Assembly: GCA_963799085.1 (NCBI GenBank) | Contig: CAWCWA010000010.1 | Location: 62,001-126,000, forward strand | Length of the DNA stretch: 64,000 nt | Reading direction: 5' to 3' | From: AP-15 sp963799085 | GTDB taxonomy: Bacteria > Pseudomonadota > Alphaproteobacteria > ATCC43930 > CGMCC-115725 | Shown: positions 48,123-59,371 of the stretch, one piece after another | Numbering within the stretch: position 1 is the first letter of the stretch | Layout: each line of letters begins with the position of its first letter | Program-made: the position numbers and the translations under genes | Notes under the pieces: generated by a model | Seen by the model: only the letters and a program-made list of their open reading frames with translations | The model's database searches: none | Told to the model about the DNA's origin: nothing

Positions 48123-50397
48123 CTACAAAAAGCTGTAGGGGTCGATGTCGATCTGCAGCCGCAGCGCGCTGCCGAGCCGCACGCGGGCGAGCCATTCGCG
48201 CAGGACGGCCTGCAGATTGACCGTGCGCTCGGCCTTGACCAGAAAGCGGCGGCGGTGGCGGCCGCGCAGGACCGCGAGCGGCGCCGGAGCGGGTCCCAGC
48301 ACCGCGATGCCGGGCAGCTGCGGGGCGGCGCGCGACAGGGCGCGGGCGGCGAAATCGACCGCCTCCGACTCCACAGCACTCAGGATCAGCGCCGCCAGCC
48401 GGCCAAACGGCGGCAGCCGCGCGGCGCGCCGCGTCGCCGCCTCTATTTCGAGAAACCGGTCGCGGTCGCCCTCGGCCAAGGCCCGCATCACCGGCTGCTC
48501 CGGCATATAAGTCTGGATCAGCACCCGACCGCGATGCCGCGCCCGGCCAGCCCGGCCGCCGACCTGATGCAGCAGCTGATAGGTCCGCTCGGCCGCGCGC
48601 AGATCGCCGCCGGCGAGCCCTAGATCGGCGTCGACCGCGCCGACCAAGGTCAAAAACGGGAAGTGGTAGCCTTTGGCGACGATCTGGGTCCCGATCAGCA
48701 CGTCGTAGCGCCGCTCGACCATCGCGCGGGCAAGTTCGGCCGCGGCCTTGGGCCCTGCGAGAAGATCGCTGACCATCAGCGCCGTCCGCGCCTCGGGCAG
48801 CCGTTCGGCGACTTCCTCGCGCAGCCGCTCGACCCCCGGCCCGCAGGCGACCAATGTCCCGGCCGCGAGGCATTCGGGACAGAGTGCCGGCAGCTTCTCG
48901 GCATGGCCGCAATGATGGCACTGCAGCCGGCGGGTAAAGCGGTGCTCGACCAGCCAGGCCGTGCAGCTCGGGCATTGCAGGCGATGGCCGCAGGCGCGGC
49001 AGAGGGTCAAGGGCGCATAGCCGCGCCGGTTCAGGAACAAGAGCGCCTGTTCGCCGGCGGCCAGCGTCTGCGCCAGTTCGGCGACGAGCGGCGGCGACAG
49101 GAAGTGCCCGCGCTCCATGCGCTCGCGGCGCAGGTCGACAAGCCGCACCGAAGGCAATTCGGCCTCCGCATGGCGGCGGGGCAATGCCACCCGCTGATAC
49201 CGGCCGCGGGCGACGTTGATAACGGTCTCGAGCGATGGCGTCGCCGAGGCGAGCACGATCGGCACGCCCGCCAGCGAGGCGCGCAATACGGCCATGTCGC
49301 GCGCCTGATAGCAGACCCCTTCTTCCTGCTTGTAGGAGGGGTCGTGCTCCTCGTCGACGACGATCAGGCCGAGCCGGGCGAAAGGCAGAAAGAGCGCCGA
49401 ACGCGCGCCAACCACGACCTCCGCCCGACCGGCGGCGACGGCGCGCCAGACGTTGCGGCGCTCGGCCACGCCGATCTCCGAATGCCATTGCGCCGGCATC
49501 GCGCCGAAGCGCTGCCGGAAGCGTTCCAGAAACTGCGCGCCGAGCGCGATCTCCGGCAGCAGAACCAGCACCTGACGGCCGGCGGCGAGTGCCGCCGCGA
49601 CGGCGGCGAAATAAGTCTCGGTCTTGCCGGAGCCGGTGACGCCGTCGAGCAGGGTGACGCTGAACCCGGCCGATTCGACTCGCCCTACAAGTCGATCGGC
49701 CGCCGTCTTCTGGTCGGGTGACAGCGTCGGGCCCGAGAGCCGCCAATCTGGCTCGGGCAGGCTCGCGGGCTCGGCTGGAGCCCGGCATTCCTCGACGAGC
49801 CCGGCGGCGATCAGGCCGCGCACGACGCCAACGCCGCAGCCGCCGGCCCGCGCCAGTTCGATCGCGGGCAATGCGGGGCCGTCGCGCAGCAGCGCCAACG
49901 CCCGCCGTCGCGCCGGCGTCAGCCCCGCCTCGCCGAGCGCTGCGACGCCCGCCGCCGTCGCCACGCACAGCCGTCGCGGCCGTGGCGGCAGCAATGCCTC
50001 GGGGACACTCATTGCCATGCGCAGCACGGCCCCCGGCGGCGCCATCGTGTAGCCCGCCACCCGCTCGATGAAATGGCGCAATTCCGGCCGCAAGCGGCGG
50101 CGTCGGCAACACCTCCTCCAACGGCTTCAGCTGATCCGGCGGCAGATCGCCTGCTTCCGCGTCCTCTTCCCAGACGACGCCAACAAGGCTGCGCCGGCCG
50201 AGCGGTGCTCGCACGAAGCTGCCGGGTTCGGGCAGCTCGGCTCCCGCGGGCGCCAGATAGCTCAGCGCGCCCGGCAATGGCAGCGGCAACAGTACCCGAA
50301 CCTGCCGCAGTGCCTCGGGCGATGCGGCCGTGCGCACGTCGAGGCCTTCATCCTCGGCGAGCGCGGCAGCGGCGGAACTGGCGTCGTCCTCGGGCAT
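48123..50397 (-). CDS. priA: Primosomal protein N' (replication restart helicase), one frame break
   Basis: PriA reloads the replisome at stalled forks; about 757 residues. The N-terminal DNA-binding domain (VRVLLPLPLPGALSYLAP, GSFVRAPLGRRSLVGVVW) is separated from the rest by one extra G near 50090. Then follow RHFIERVAGYTMAPPG, Walker A GVTGSGKTETYF, DEEHDPSYKQEE (DEAH-type box), and two zinc clusters in CRACGHRLQCPSC and CHHCGHAEKLPALCPEC inserted in the helicase core. IGTQIVAKGYHFP and the C-terminal domain complete it. The break lies between well-conserved segments and is probably a sequencing error. Confidence 0.93.
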
Positions 50398-50568
50398 CGG
50401 CTAAGCTTGCCCGGCAATGTGCGGTCGGCAAGCCTTCATCGCCTGCCGCGAAGGGTTCGTTCCAAGGCTGGTTTCGGATAGTTGTTGCGTATGACCGAAC
50501 ATCGTTGCGTCCCCACCCACCTCCGGCAACCGCGCCGCGGCGCGGCCATAACGGGCTAGGCGCCGAAG

Positions 50569-51315
50569 GTGGCCGACCGTCCGCAGGACCGGGCGAGACC
50601 GACCCGCGCGAGCGCGCCTTCGCCGGCGGTCGCAAGCGGCCTGTCGGCGCGCGAGGTGATGGCCTATCTGCGCGAGCACCCCGACTTCCTCGACCGCCAT
50701 CCCGACGCTCTACAATTGTTGCGGGCGCCGAGCCGCAGCGCCGGCGACGGAATTCTCGACTTCCAGCAATTCATGCTCGAACGGCTGCGGCTCGATCTCG
50801 GCCGGGTGCAGGACGAGCAGAAGAGCCTGCTCGCGACCAGCCGCGGCAATCTGACGGGCCAGTGCCGCGTGCACAAGGCGGTGCTGGCGCTGCTGCGCGC
50901 GATAAGCTTCGAGCACTTGCTGCAGATCGTCACCACCGATCTGGCGATGTTGATCGATGTCGATGTCGTGACGCTCTGCATCGAGAGCACGGTCGCGCGC
51001 ACCACCCGCCTGCCGCTGAACGGCATCCATCTGTTGCGGGCGGGGACCGTCGACGCGCTTCTCGGCCCCGGCCGCGACGCGCAATTGAGCAACGACATCC
51101 AGGGCGACGCGAACCTGTTCGGCGGAGCGGCCGGGCTTGTCCGCTCGCAGGCCCTGCTGCGGCTGTCGTTCAGCCGCACCGTCCCCGTCGGGCTGATGTG
51201 CATCGGCACGCGAAACCCCGAAACCTTCGTCCCCGGCCTCGGCACCGAGTTGTTGACGTTTCTCGCGCGCGCTCTCGAAATAACGATCGCGCAGTGGCTC
51301 GACCGCGCGCGCTGA
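50569..51315 (+). CDS. DUF484 family protein
   Basis: A 248-residue DUF484 protein with a GAF-like fold. Family hallmarks are VMAYLREHPDFLDRHPDAL near residue 30 and FQQFMLERLRLDLGRVQDEQK, followed by a GAF-type region to LTFLARALEITIAQWL. The role is unknown; in proteobacteria it is often next to xerC and is linked by neighbourhood to chromosome processing. The GTG start is divergent from priA by 171 bases. It overlaps the likely xerC start by 22 bases. Confidence 0.87.
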   Translation: MADRPQDRARPTRASAPSPAVASGLSAREVMAYLREHPDFLDRHPDALQLLRAPSRSAGDGILDFQQFMLERLRLDLGRVQDEQKSLLATSRGNLTGQCRVHKAVLALLRAISFEHLLQIVTTDLAMLIDVDVVTLCIESTVARTTRLPLNGIHLLRAGTVDALLGPGRDAQLSNDIQGDANLFGGAAGLVRSQALLRLSFSRTVPVGLMCIGTRNPETFVPGLGTELLTFLARALEITIAQWLDRAR

Positions 51316-52295
51316 ACTCGCGACAAGCTGTTTTTCCCGTCCCACCGGCGCCGCTGCCGCTGGCGCGATTTTCGGCCGCGGACGATCTGCGCGCCGCGGT
51401 CGGCTTGTGGCTCGGCTGGCTTGCCGGCGAGCGCCGCGTCTCGCCGCACACCCTTGCCGCCTACGGCCGCGACCTCGCCTTTTTTCTCGATTTCCTGACC
51501 CAGCATCTGGGCGGGCTGCCTGAGCTGCCGGCGATCGCGGCATTGCGCCCGGCCGATTTCCGCGCCTATCTCGCCCACCGCGCCAATGACGAGGCGGAAC
51601 CGAGTTCGCTCGCCCGCAATCTCTCGGTATTGCGCGGCTTCGTGCGCTTTCTGGAGCGCCGCGGGCTTGCCGCGACGACGGCGCTGACGGCGCTGCGCGG
51701 GCCCAAATTGCGCGCCGGCGTGCCGAAGCCCTTGAGTGCCGCGGATGCGCTCGGCGCCGTCGATATGGCCGGCGATCTCCCGGCCGTCAACTGGCAGGGA
51801 AGGCGCGACGCCGCGGTCTTCGCACTCCTCTACGGCTGCGGCCTGCGGCTGTCCGAGGCGCTGGGGCTGCCGCGTGGCGCCGCACCTCTGGGCGAGACGC
51901 TGACGATCACCGGCAAGGGACAGAAGCAGCGGCAGTTGCCGGTATTGCCGGCGGTGCGCGAGGCCGTCGACGACTATCTCGCCGTTTGCCCCCATCCGCT
52001 CGCCAAGGACGGCCCGCTTTTTGTCGGCGCCCGCGGCGGTCCGCTCCATCCCCGCCTCGTGCAAGGCCAGATGGTCGCCCTGCGCCGCTTTCTCGACCTG
52101 CCCGACACAGCCACCCCGCACGCGCTGCGCCACAGCTTCGCCACCCACCTGCTCGCCGGCGGCGGCGATCTGCGCGCGATCCAGGAGCTTCTGGGCCACG
52201 CCAGCCTGTCGACGACCCAGCGCTACACCGCCGTCGAGACCGACCGCCTGCTCGCCGTCTACAACGACGCCCACCCCCGCGCCAAATCCGCCTAA
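51294..52295 (+). CDS. xerC: Tyrosine recombinase XerC
   Basis: Site-specific tyrosine recombinase that resolves chromosome dimers at dif with XerD; 333 residues. The N-terminal SAM-like core-binding domain has LAGERRVSPHTLAAYGRDL and the catalytic domain has the first Arg in YGCGLRLSEALGL, Lys in TGKGQKQRQLP, HxxR in TPHALRHSFATHLL, the second His in LGHASLSTTQRYT, and the Tyr nucleophile in that last motif. No ATG fits; GTG 51294 inside the end of the DUF484 gene is the only reasonable start, implying coupling. A hairpin repeat follows the stop. Confidence 0.93.
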   Translation: MARPRALNSRQAVFPVPPAPLPLARFSAADDLRAAVGLWLGWLAGERRVSPHTLAAYGRDLAFFLDFLTQHLGGLPELPAIAALRPADFRAYLAHRANDEAEPSSLARNLSVLRGFVRFLERRGLAATTALTALRGPKLRAGVPKPLSAADALGAVDMAGDLPAVNWQGRRDAAVFALLYGCGLRLSEALGLPRGAAPLGETLTITGKGQKQRQLPVLPAVREAVDDYLAVCPHPLAKDGPLFVGARGGPLHPRLVQGQMVALRRFLDLPDTATPHALRHSFATHLLAGGGDLRAIQELLGHASLSTTQRYTAVETDRLLAVYNDAHPRAKSA

Positions 52296-52321
52296 GTCCG
52301 GGGCTCCCTCTTTCGAACGCG

Positions 52322-52350
52322 GTGGGTTTACGCTTTCGCTTCACCCACCC
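52322..52350. repeat. REP-like palindrome after xerC
   Basis: GGTGGGT (52322-52328) and ACCCACC (52344-52350) form perfect arms around TTACGCTTTCGCTTC, itself partly palindromic. Similar GGTGGGTT...AACCCACC palindromes are common as dispersed extragenic repeats in alphaproteobacteria. It lies in the 54-base convergent gap between xerC and the acyl-CoA ligase gene and may end both transcripts. Confidence 0.6.
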
Positions 52351-53941
52351 TACGGGGCGGGTTCGGTGGCGGGGAAGAGTTCGCGCAGCTTTGTTTTCAT
52401 GATCTTGCCCGTGGCGGTGTGGGGGAGTTCGTCGACGATCGCGATCTCGTCGGGCAGCATCCATTTCGGGAATTGCCGGGCGAGGAGGGCGATCAGATCC
52501 TCGCGCTCGGGATGGCAGCCCGGGCGCGGCGCCACGATCAACAAGGGCCGCTCGCCCCAGCGTGGGTCGGGGATCGCGATAACCGCGGCCTCCGCGACGT
52601 CGGGGTGCGCGATCGCGGCGTTTTCGAGATCGATCGAGCTGATCCATTCGCCGCCCGATTTGATCACGTCCTTCTTGCGGTCGGTGATCTGCAGATAGCC
52701 CTCGGGATCGATCACCGCCATGTCGCCGGTGTGGAACCAGCCGTCGGGCTCGACCGCCGCCGCACTCGCCTTTTCGTCGGCGAAATAGCCGCTGACGATC
52801 CAGGGCCCGCGCACCAACAGCTCGCCCATCGATTTGCCGTCATGCGGCTGGGCATGGCCGTCGTCGTCGACGATCTTCATCTCGACGCTGAAGACCGGAC
52901 GGCCCTGCCGCGTCTTGACGGCAAGCTGGGCGGCAGGATCGAGCGCCAGATGCCGGGCCTTCAACGCCGCGGTGGTGCCGACCGGACTCATCTCGGTCAT
53001 GCCCCAGCCCTGGCGCACATCGATGCCGTGGCGGTCGAAGGCCTCGATCATCGAGGGCGGCACCGCCGATCCGCCCGACAGCAGCCGGCGCAAGGTCGAG
53101 CAGCGCTTGCCCGAGGACGACAGATAGGCCTCGAAGCCGAGCCACACGGTCGGCACGCCAAGGCTGTAGGTAACGCCTTCCAATTCGAAGAGTTCGTAGA
53201 GGCTCTGCCCGTCGAGGCGTGGGCCGGGGAGCACGAGCTTCGCCCCGTTCATCGGTGCCGCGTAGGGAATGCCCCAGCCGCAGGCGTGGAACAACGGCAC
53301 GATCGGGCAGACGACATCCTGCGCCGAGATCGAGATCGCGTCGGGAAGCGAGATGCCGAAAGCGTGCAATACCGTCGAACGATGGCTGTAGAGCGCGCCC
53401 TTGGGACGGCCGGTGGTGCCCGAGGTGTAGCAGAGCGAGGCGGCGGTGCGCTCGTCGAATTCGGGCCAGTCGAGCTCGTCGCTTTCGGCCGCGATCAGCT
53501 GTTCATAACCGTCCTCGGTCAATGGAATGATCCGGCAGTCTTTCGGGAATTGCGGGCCAGGCGTTCGACGAGTGGCAGAAACGTCGCGTCGACGAACAGG
53601 AGACGGTCGGCGGCGTGGTTGACGATATAGACGATCTGCTCGTCGAAGAGGCGCGGGTTGATCGTGTGACAGACCGCACCGATGCCGGATATCGCGTAGT
53701 AGAGCTCAACGTGGCGCCAGGTGTTCCAGGCGAGTGTCGCGACGCGGTCGCCGGGCCGGACGCCGAGCCGCAACAGCGCGTTCGCTAGCTGTTTCGCGCG
53801 CCGCCGCGTCTCGCGATAGGTCTGGCGGTGGATCGGCCCCTCGACCGAGCGCGACACGATTTCGGTGTCGCTGTGATAAATCGCGGCGTGCTCGATGATC
53901 GTCGAGATCAAGAGCGGGCGCTCCGACATCAACCCCAGCAT
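52350..53941 (-). CDS. AMP-dependent acyl-CoA synthetase/ligase (one frame break)
   Basis: Adenylate-forming acyl-CoA ligase of about 530 residues, closest to medium/long-chain fatty acid or 3-methylmercaptopropionyl-CoA ligases. N-terminal part: TYRETRRRAKQLANALLRLG, RHVELYYAISGIGAVCHTINPR. A missing base near 53550 shifts the frame. The C-terminal part has the P-loop SLCYTSGTTGRPKGALYSHR, QGWGMTEMSP, GWFHTGDMAVIDPEG, DRKKDVIKSGGEWIS and the catalytic Lys in PHTATGKIMKTKL. It starts at ATG 53941. No beta-oxidation gene is adjacent. Confidence 0.88.
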
Positions 53942-54049
53942 CGTCTCCTCCCGCGAGCCCGATACGTTACGTTAGGGCCGGCGCGCCAGTTTTCGCAAGG
54001 AATCTACAGGCCGGACGGTGCTCGCACGCCGGGTCCGCGGCGACCGCGA

Positions 54050-54091
54050 TTTGCTGTTTTTGCTGTTGTTTGCAACGAATCTACAGCAAAC
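54050..54091 (-). repeat. AT-rich hairpin repeat, copy B (inverted)
   Basis: Read on the minus strand it matches the element at 6126-6167 in 38 of 42 positions. The outer arms TTTGCTGT and ACAGCAAA are kept, and the differences cluster next to one arm, so the hairpin ends appear to be the conserved feature. Confidence 0.8.
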
Positions 54092-54191
54092 GCCCTTGCC
54101 CTTGCTTCGATCGGAACCCTCCGCGGGGCAACAAATACGACGCGATTATGGCAATTTTACCGTGCTTCGACATGACGCGCCCGGGGGCTGC

Positions 54192-54219
54192 TTGCCGCAA
54201 GCGCAAAGGCCCGTATAGT
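54192..54219 (+). promoter_or_regulatory. Putative sigma-70 promoter of the adenosine kinase gene
   Basis: TTGCCG (54192-54197) and TATAGT (54214-54219) with 16-base spacing, 38 bases ahead of the ATG. The -10 hexamer and spacing are the same as at the rplU promoter. Confidence 0.5.
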
Positions 54220-54257
54220 CGGCGGCTCGTCGCCCGTGTCGAGGTCCGCAACCGCAG

Positions 54258-55254
54258 ATGAAACGAACTCCTATCGATGTTGTCGGCATCGGCAATGCGA
54301 TCGTCGATGTGATCGCCCATGCCGAGGAGGACTTTCTGGCGAAAGAGGGGCTGGTCAAGGGGACGATGACCCTGATTGACGCCGAGGGCGCCGAGGCGCT
54401 CTACCGGCGGATGGGGCCGGCGATCGAGGCGTCGGGCGGGTCGACCGCCAACACGATGGCTGGCTTCGCCTCGCTCGGCGGCAGCGGCGCCTTTGTCGGC
54501 AAGGTGCGCGACGATCTGCTGGGAGAGGTCTTCCGCCATGACCTCAGCGCGCAGGGGGTTCAGTTCGAGACGCCGGCGGCGACCGACGGCCCCGGCACCG
54601 CGCGCTGCCTGATCCTCGTCACCGCCGACGGCCAGCGCACGATGGGAACGTATCTGGGCGCCTGCGCCGAATTGGGGCCCGGCGACATCGACCCCAAGAT
54701 CGTGGGCGCGGCGCAGATAACCTATCTCGAAGGCTATCTCTTCGACCCGCCATTGGCGCAGCAGGCGTTTCGCAAGGCCGCCGAGATCGCCCACGCGCAG
54801 GGTCGCAAGGTCGCGTTGTCGCTCTCCGACCCGTTCTGCGTCGAACGCCACCGCGCCGATTTCCGCGAGCTGGTGGATGGCCATGTCGACATCCTCTTCG
54901 CCAACGAGATCGAGATCTGCTCGCTCTACGAAACCGCCGAGTTCGCTGCCGCCGCCGCCGCGGTGCGCGGCCATGTCGCGATCGCCGCCTTGACGCGCAG
55001 TGCGGCCGGCAGCGTGATCTTGACGCCACGAGGCCGAGCATGCCGTCGCCGCGGAACCCGTGGCGCGGGTCGTCGACACGACCGGGGCTGGCGATCTTTA
55101 CGCCGGCGGCTTTCTCTACGGGTTGACCCGCGGCCTGCCGCTTCCCACCTGCGGCAGGGTCGGCAGTTTGTGCGCTGCCGAAATCATCAGCCATGTCGGC
55201 GCCCGGCCCGAGGTCGACCTATCGCGACTGGTGGCCAAGGCCGGGCTCGGCTGA
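54258..55254 (+). CDS. Adenosine kinase-like PfkB carbohydrate kinase (one frame break)
   Basis: About 331 residues after removal of one extra C near 55026. The N-terminus PIDVVGIGNAIVDVIAHAEE and GGSTANTMAGFASLGG are typical of the bacterial adenosine kinase group of the PfkB family; the C-terminal ARVVDTTGAGDLYAGGFL holds the anion hole and catalytic Asp. It would salvage adenosine to AMP. It is followed by typA after 49 bases; the two may be co-transcribed. A related sugar kinase is the main alternative. Confidence 0.85.
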
Positions 55255-55303
55255 CCGCGCCTTTTCATTCGCCGGCCCGCGCGCCGGCCGCCAGATCGTA
55301 TTT

Positions 55304-57125
<1,822 letters not shown>

Positions 57126-57250
57126 CCCGGGTTTGACTTTGGCTCGTCTGCGATTATGGTTGGGCATCATTTTCGTCCGGGCTCGATCGGTTGGCGCGCG
57201 AGTGACGGACACCGTCTCCAATGCCGGAATATGAAACGGATTTCGAATTT

Positions 57251-57868
57251 ATGAGCAGCAAGCGTCAGGAACCGAAGTACAAGATCAACCGCCGGCTCGG
57301 GGTCAATTTGTGGGGCCGGCCGAAGAGCCCGCTCAACCGGCGCGAATACGGCCCCGGCCAGCACGGCCAGCGGCGCAAGAAGCCGTCCGATTTCGGGACC
57401 CAGCTTGCCGCCAAGCAGAAGCTCAAGGGCTATTACGCCAATATCGGCGAGCGCCAGTTCCGCCGGCTTTACGAGGAGGCGGGGCGGCGCCGCGGCGACA
57501 CCGGCGACAATCTGATCGAGCTCCTGGAGCGCCGGCTCGACGCCGTCGTCTACCGCATGAAGCTGGTGCCGACCCCGTTCGCCGCGCGGCAGCTCGTCAA
57601 CCACCGCCATGTGATGGTCAACGGCAGGCGGGTCAACATCCCCTCCTACCTCGTCCATGACGGCGACGAGATCGAACTGACCGCCAAGGCCAAGGACATG
57701 GCGCTCGTTCTCGAAGCGGCGAGGTCGGGCGAGCGCGACGTGCCCGATTATCTCGAAATCGACCATGACCGCATGAAGGGCCGGTTTATCCGCGCGCCCA
57801 AGCCGACCGACGTGCCCTATCCGGTGTCGATGGAGCCGAATCTCGTCATCGAATTCTATTCGCGCTGA
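57251..57868 (+). CDS. rpsD: 30S ribosomal protein S4
   Basis: Primary 16S rRNA-binding protein of the small subunit, 205 residues. It reads RQEPKYKINRRLGVNLWGRP and EYGPGQHGQRRKKPSDFG, with the S4 RNA-binding domain LERRLDAVVYRMKLVPTPFAARQLVNHRHV. The ATG at 57251 gives the standard length; an upstream in-frame ATG at 57221 would add ten residues not found in the family. It stands alone rather than in a ribosomal operon, common in alphaproteobacteria. No obvious translational-repression structure was identified. Confidence 0.95.
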   Translation: MSSKRQEPKYKINRRLGVNLWGRPKSPLNRREYGPGQHGQRRKKPSDFGTQLAAKQKLKGYYANIGERQFRRLYEEAGRRRGDTGDNLIELLERRLDAVVYRMKLVPTPFAARQLVNHRHVMVNGRRVNIPSYLVHDGDEIELTAKAKDMALVLEAARSGERDVPDYLEIDHDRMKGRFIRAPKPTDVPYPVSMEPNLVIEFYSR

Positions 57869-57948
57869 GGAACACCGCGCCGCGGCCCGCGGGCGGTGGC
57901 GACGCGTTCAATTTTTTCGTTGCGCGAGCGTCATCGCTTTCGACACTG

Positions 57949-59289
57949 ATGCGGGAGCGGCCGGTGCCGGCCGACGCGACCTCGACAGGCGATGCGATGC
58001 TGGCGCTGCATCTCACGATCGTCTTTTTGCTGATCCTGTTGAACGGCTTTTTCGCGATGGCCGAGATCGCGCTGGTGTCGGCGCGGAACGCCCGGCTGCA
58101 GACGCTGGCCGATAGCGGCAACGCCGGCGCGCGGGCCGCTCTCGAACTCAAGGCAGATCCCTCGCGCCTGCTCGCCACGGTGCAGATCGGGATAACGGTC
58201 ATCGCGGTCCTGTCCGGCACCTTCGGCGAGGCGACGCTCGGCGACTGGCTGGAGCGCGAACTGGCCCAGCATTCGGGCTTCTTGGCGCGCTATGCGCACG
58301 TCATCAGCATGGCGCTCGTCGTGCTCGGCATTTCCTACCTGTCGTTGATCATCGGCGAGTTGGTGCCCAAACGGGTGGCGCTTCTGCACCCCGAGCGGAT
58401 CGCCGCGGCACTTGCCGGTTTTATGCGGGCGATGGCGCGAGTAGGCGCCCCGCTCGAACATCTGCTGACCGCCTCGGCCAATCTGGTACTCCGGCTCCTG
58501 CCGCTGCGCCGCGACGCCGCGGCGCCGGTGACCGACGCGGAAATCACCTTCATGCTGCGCGAAAGCGTGGCTTCGGGCCATATCCACAAGGGCGAGACCG
58601 AGATCGTCGAAATGGCGCTGCGCCTCGGCGACCGCCGGATCAGCGCGGTCATGACGCCGCGCACACAGGTCGAATGGCTCGATCTCGACGATCCCGAGGA
58701 AGAGAACCGCGCCAAGATCCGCGACACGGTCTACTCCCGCCTGGTGGTGGTGCAGGGCGGATTGCAGCAGGTCGTCGGGATCGTGCACGCCAAGGACCTC
58801 TTGACCGCGATGCTGGCCGGGCGACCCTTCGATCTGCGCGCGGCAACCCGCCCGCCGCTCTACCTGCCCAATACCGTCACGGTGCTGCGGGCGCTCGAAG
58901 TCTTCAAATCGTCGGGCGAGCCGTTGGCGCTGGTCGTCGACGAATATGGCGATCTCGAAGGGCTGGTGGCGCTCAACGACATGCTCGAGGCGCTGGTCGG
59001 CGACATCGACGCCGATCGCCGGGTCGTCCGGCGCGACGACGGCAGCTGGCTGATCGACGGCATGGTCGGGCTCGACGAACTGAAGCAGGTCCTCGGCCTT
59101 GCCCATCTGACCGGCGAGGACCCCGATTTTCACACGCTCGGCGGCTATATCATGGCGCGGCTCAACCGCGTGCCGATGATCGCCGACCGCATCGCGGCCG
59201 ACGGCTTCGCGTTCGAGGTCGTCGACATGGACGGCCGCCGCGTCGACCGCGTTCTGGTCTCGCCGATAGGCGAGGATGCCCGACGCTGA
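57949..59289 (+). CDS. Hemolysin-family CNNM/CBS membrane protein
   Basis: A 446-residue inner-membrane protein of the CNNM/CorB (UPF0053) family, linked to magnesium or other divalent-cation transport. The order is a DUF21 membrane domain at about 18-200 (LHLTIVFLLILLNGFFAMAEIA, YLSLIIGELVPKRVAL), two CBS domains at about 220-345 (MTPRTQVEWLDLDD, VTVLRALEVFKSSGEPLALV) and a CorC_HlyC domain at the C-terminus (LGGYIMARLNRVPMI). The ATG at 57949 may be early; ATG at codon 17 also fits. Single gene between rpsD and the cyclase. Confidence 0.9.
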   Translation: MRERPVPADATSTGDAMLALHLTIVFLLILLNGFFAMAEIALVSARNARLQTLADSGNAGARAALELKADPSRLLATVQIGITVIAVLSGTFGEATLGDWLERELAQHSGFLARYAHVISMALVVLGISYLSLIIGELVPKRVALLHPERIAAALAGFMRAMARVGAPLEHLLTASANLVLRLLPLRRDAAAPVTDAEITFMLRESVASGHIHKGETEIVEMALRLGDRRISAVMTPRTQVEWLDLDDPEEENRAKIRDTVYSRLVVVQGGLQQVVGIVHAKDLLTAMLAGRPFDLRAATRPPLYLPNTVTVLRALEVFKSSGEPLALVVDEYGDLEGLVALNDMLEALVGDIDADRRVVRRDDGSWLIDGMVGLDELKQVLGLAHLTGEDPDFHTLGGYIMARLNRVPMIADRIAADGFAFEVVDMDGRRVDRVLVSPIGEDARR

Positions 59290-59371
59290 ACGTTCGGACA
59301 TCGGGCTCCAACGGCGCGTGCCGTCGTGCTAAGCTACCGGCGATCGGCCTCGAAAGGGACGACGACGCGAC

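Larger units (their letters stand above)
53942..54257. other. Divergent intergenic region, locally AT-rich
   Basis: Lies between the acyl-CoA ligase and adenosine kinase starts. It has no gene, but holds the inverted copy of the hairpin repeat (54050-54091), a 15-base near-direct repeat (GCAAGGAATCTACAG at 53995-54009 and GCAACGAATCTACAG at 54072-54086), and a promoter-like pair near 54192-54219. Confidence 0.6.

Noticed and set aside
50664..52274. A 536-codon open frame on the minus strand opposite DUF484 and xerC
   Set aside because: The plus strand holds both conserved genes with all catalytic motifs; the antisense frame has no recognisable domain.
57931..59301. A 456-codon open frame on the minus strand opposite the CNNM/CBS gene
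   Set aside because: Shadow of a clear membrane-protein gene; composition typical of antisense GC-rich DNA.
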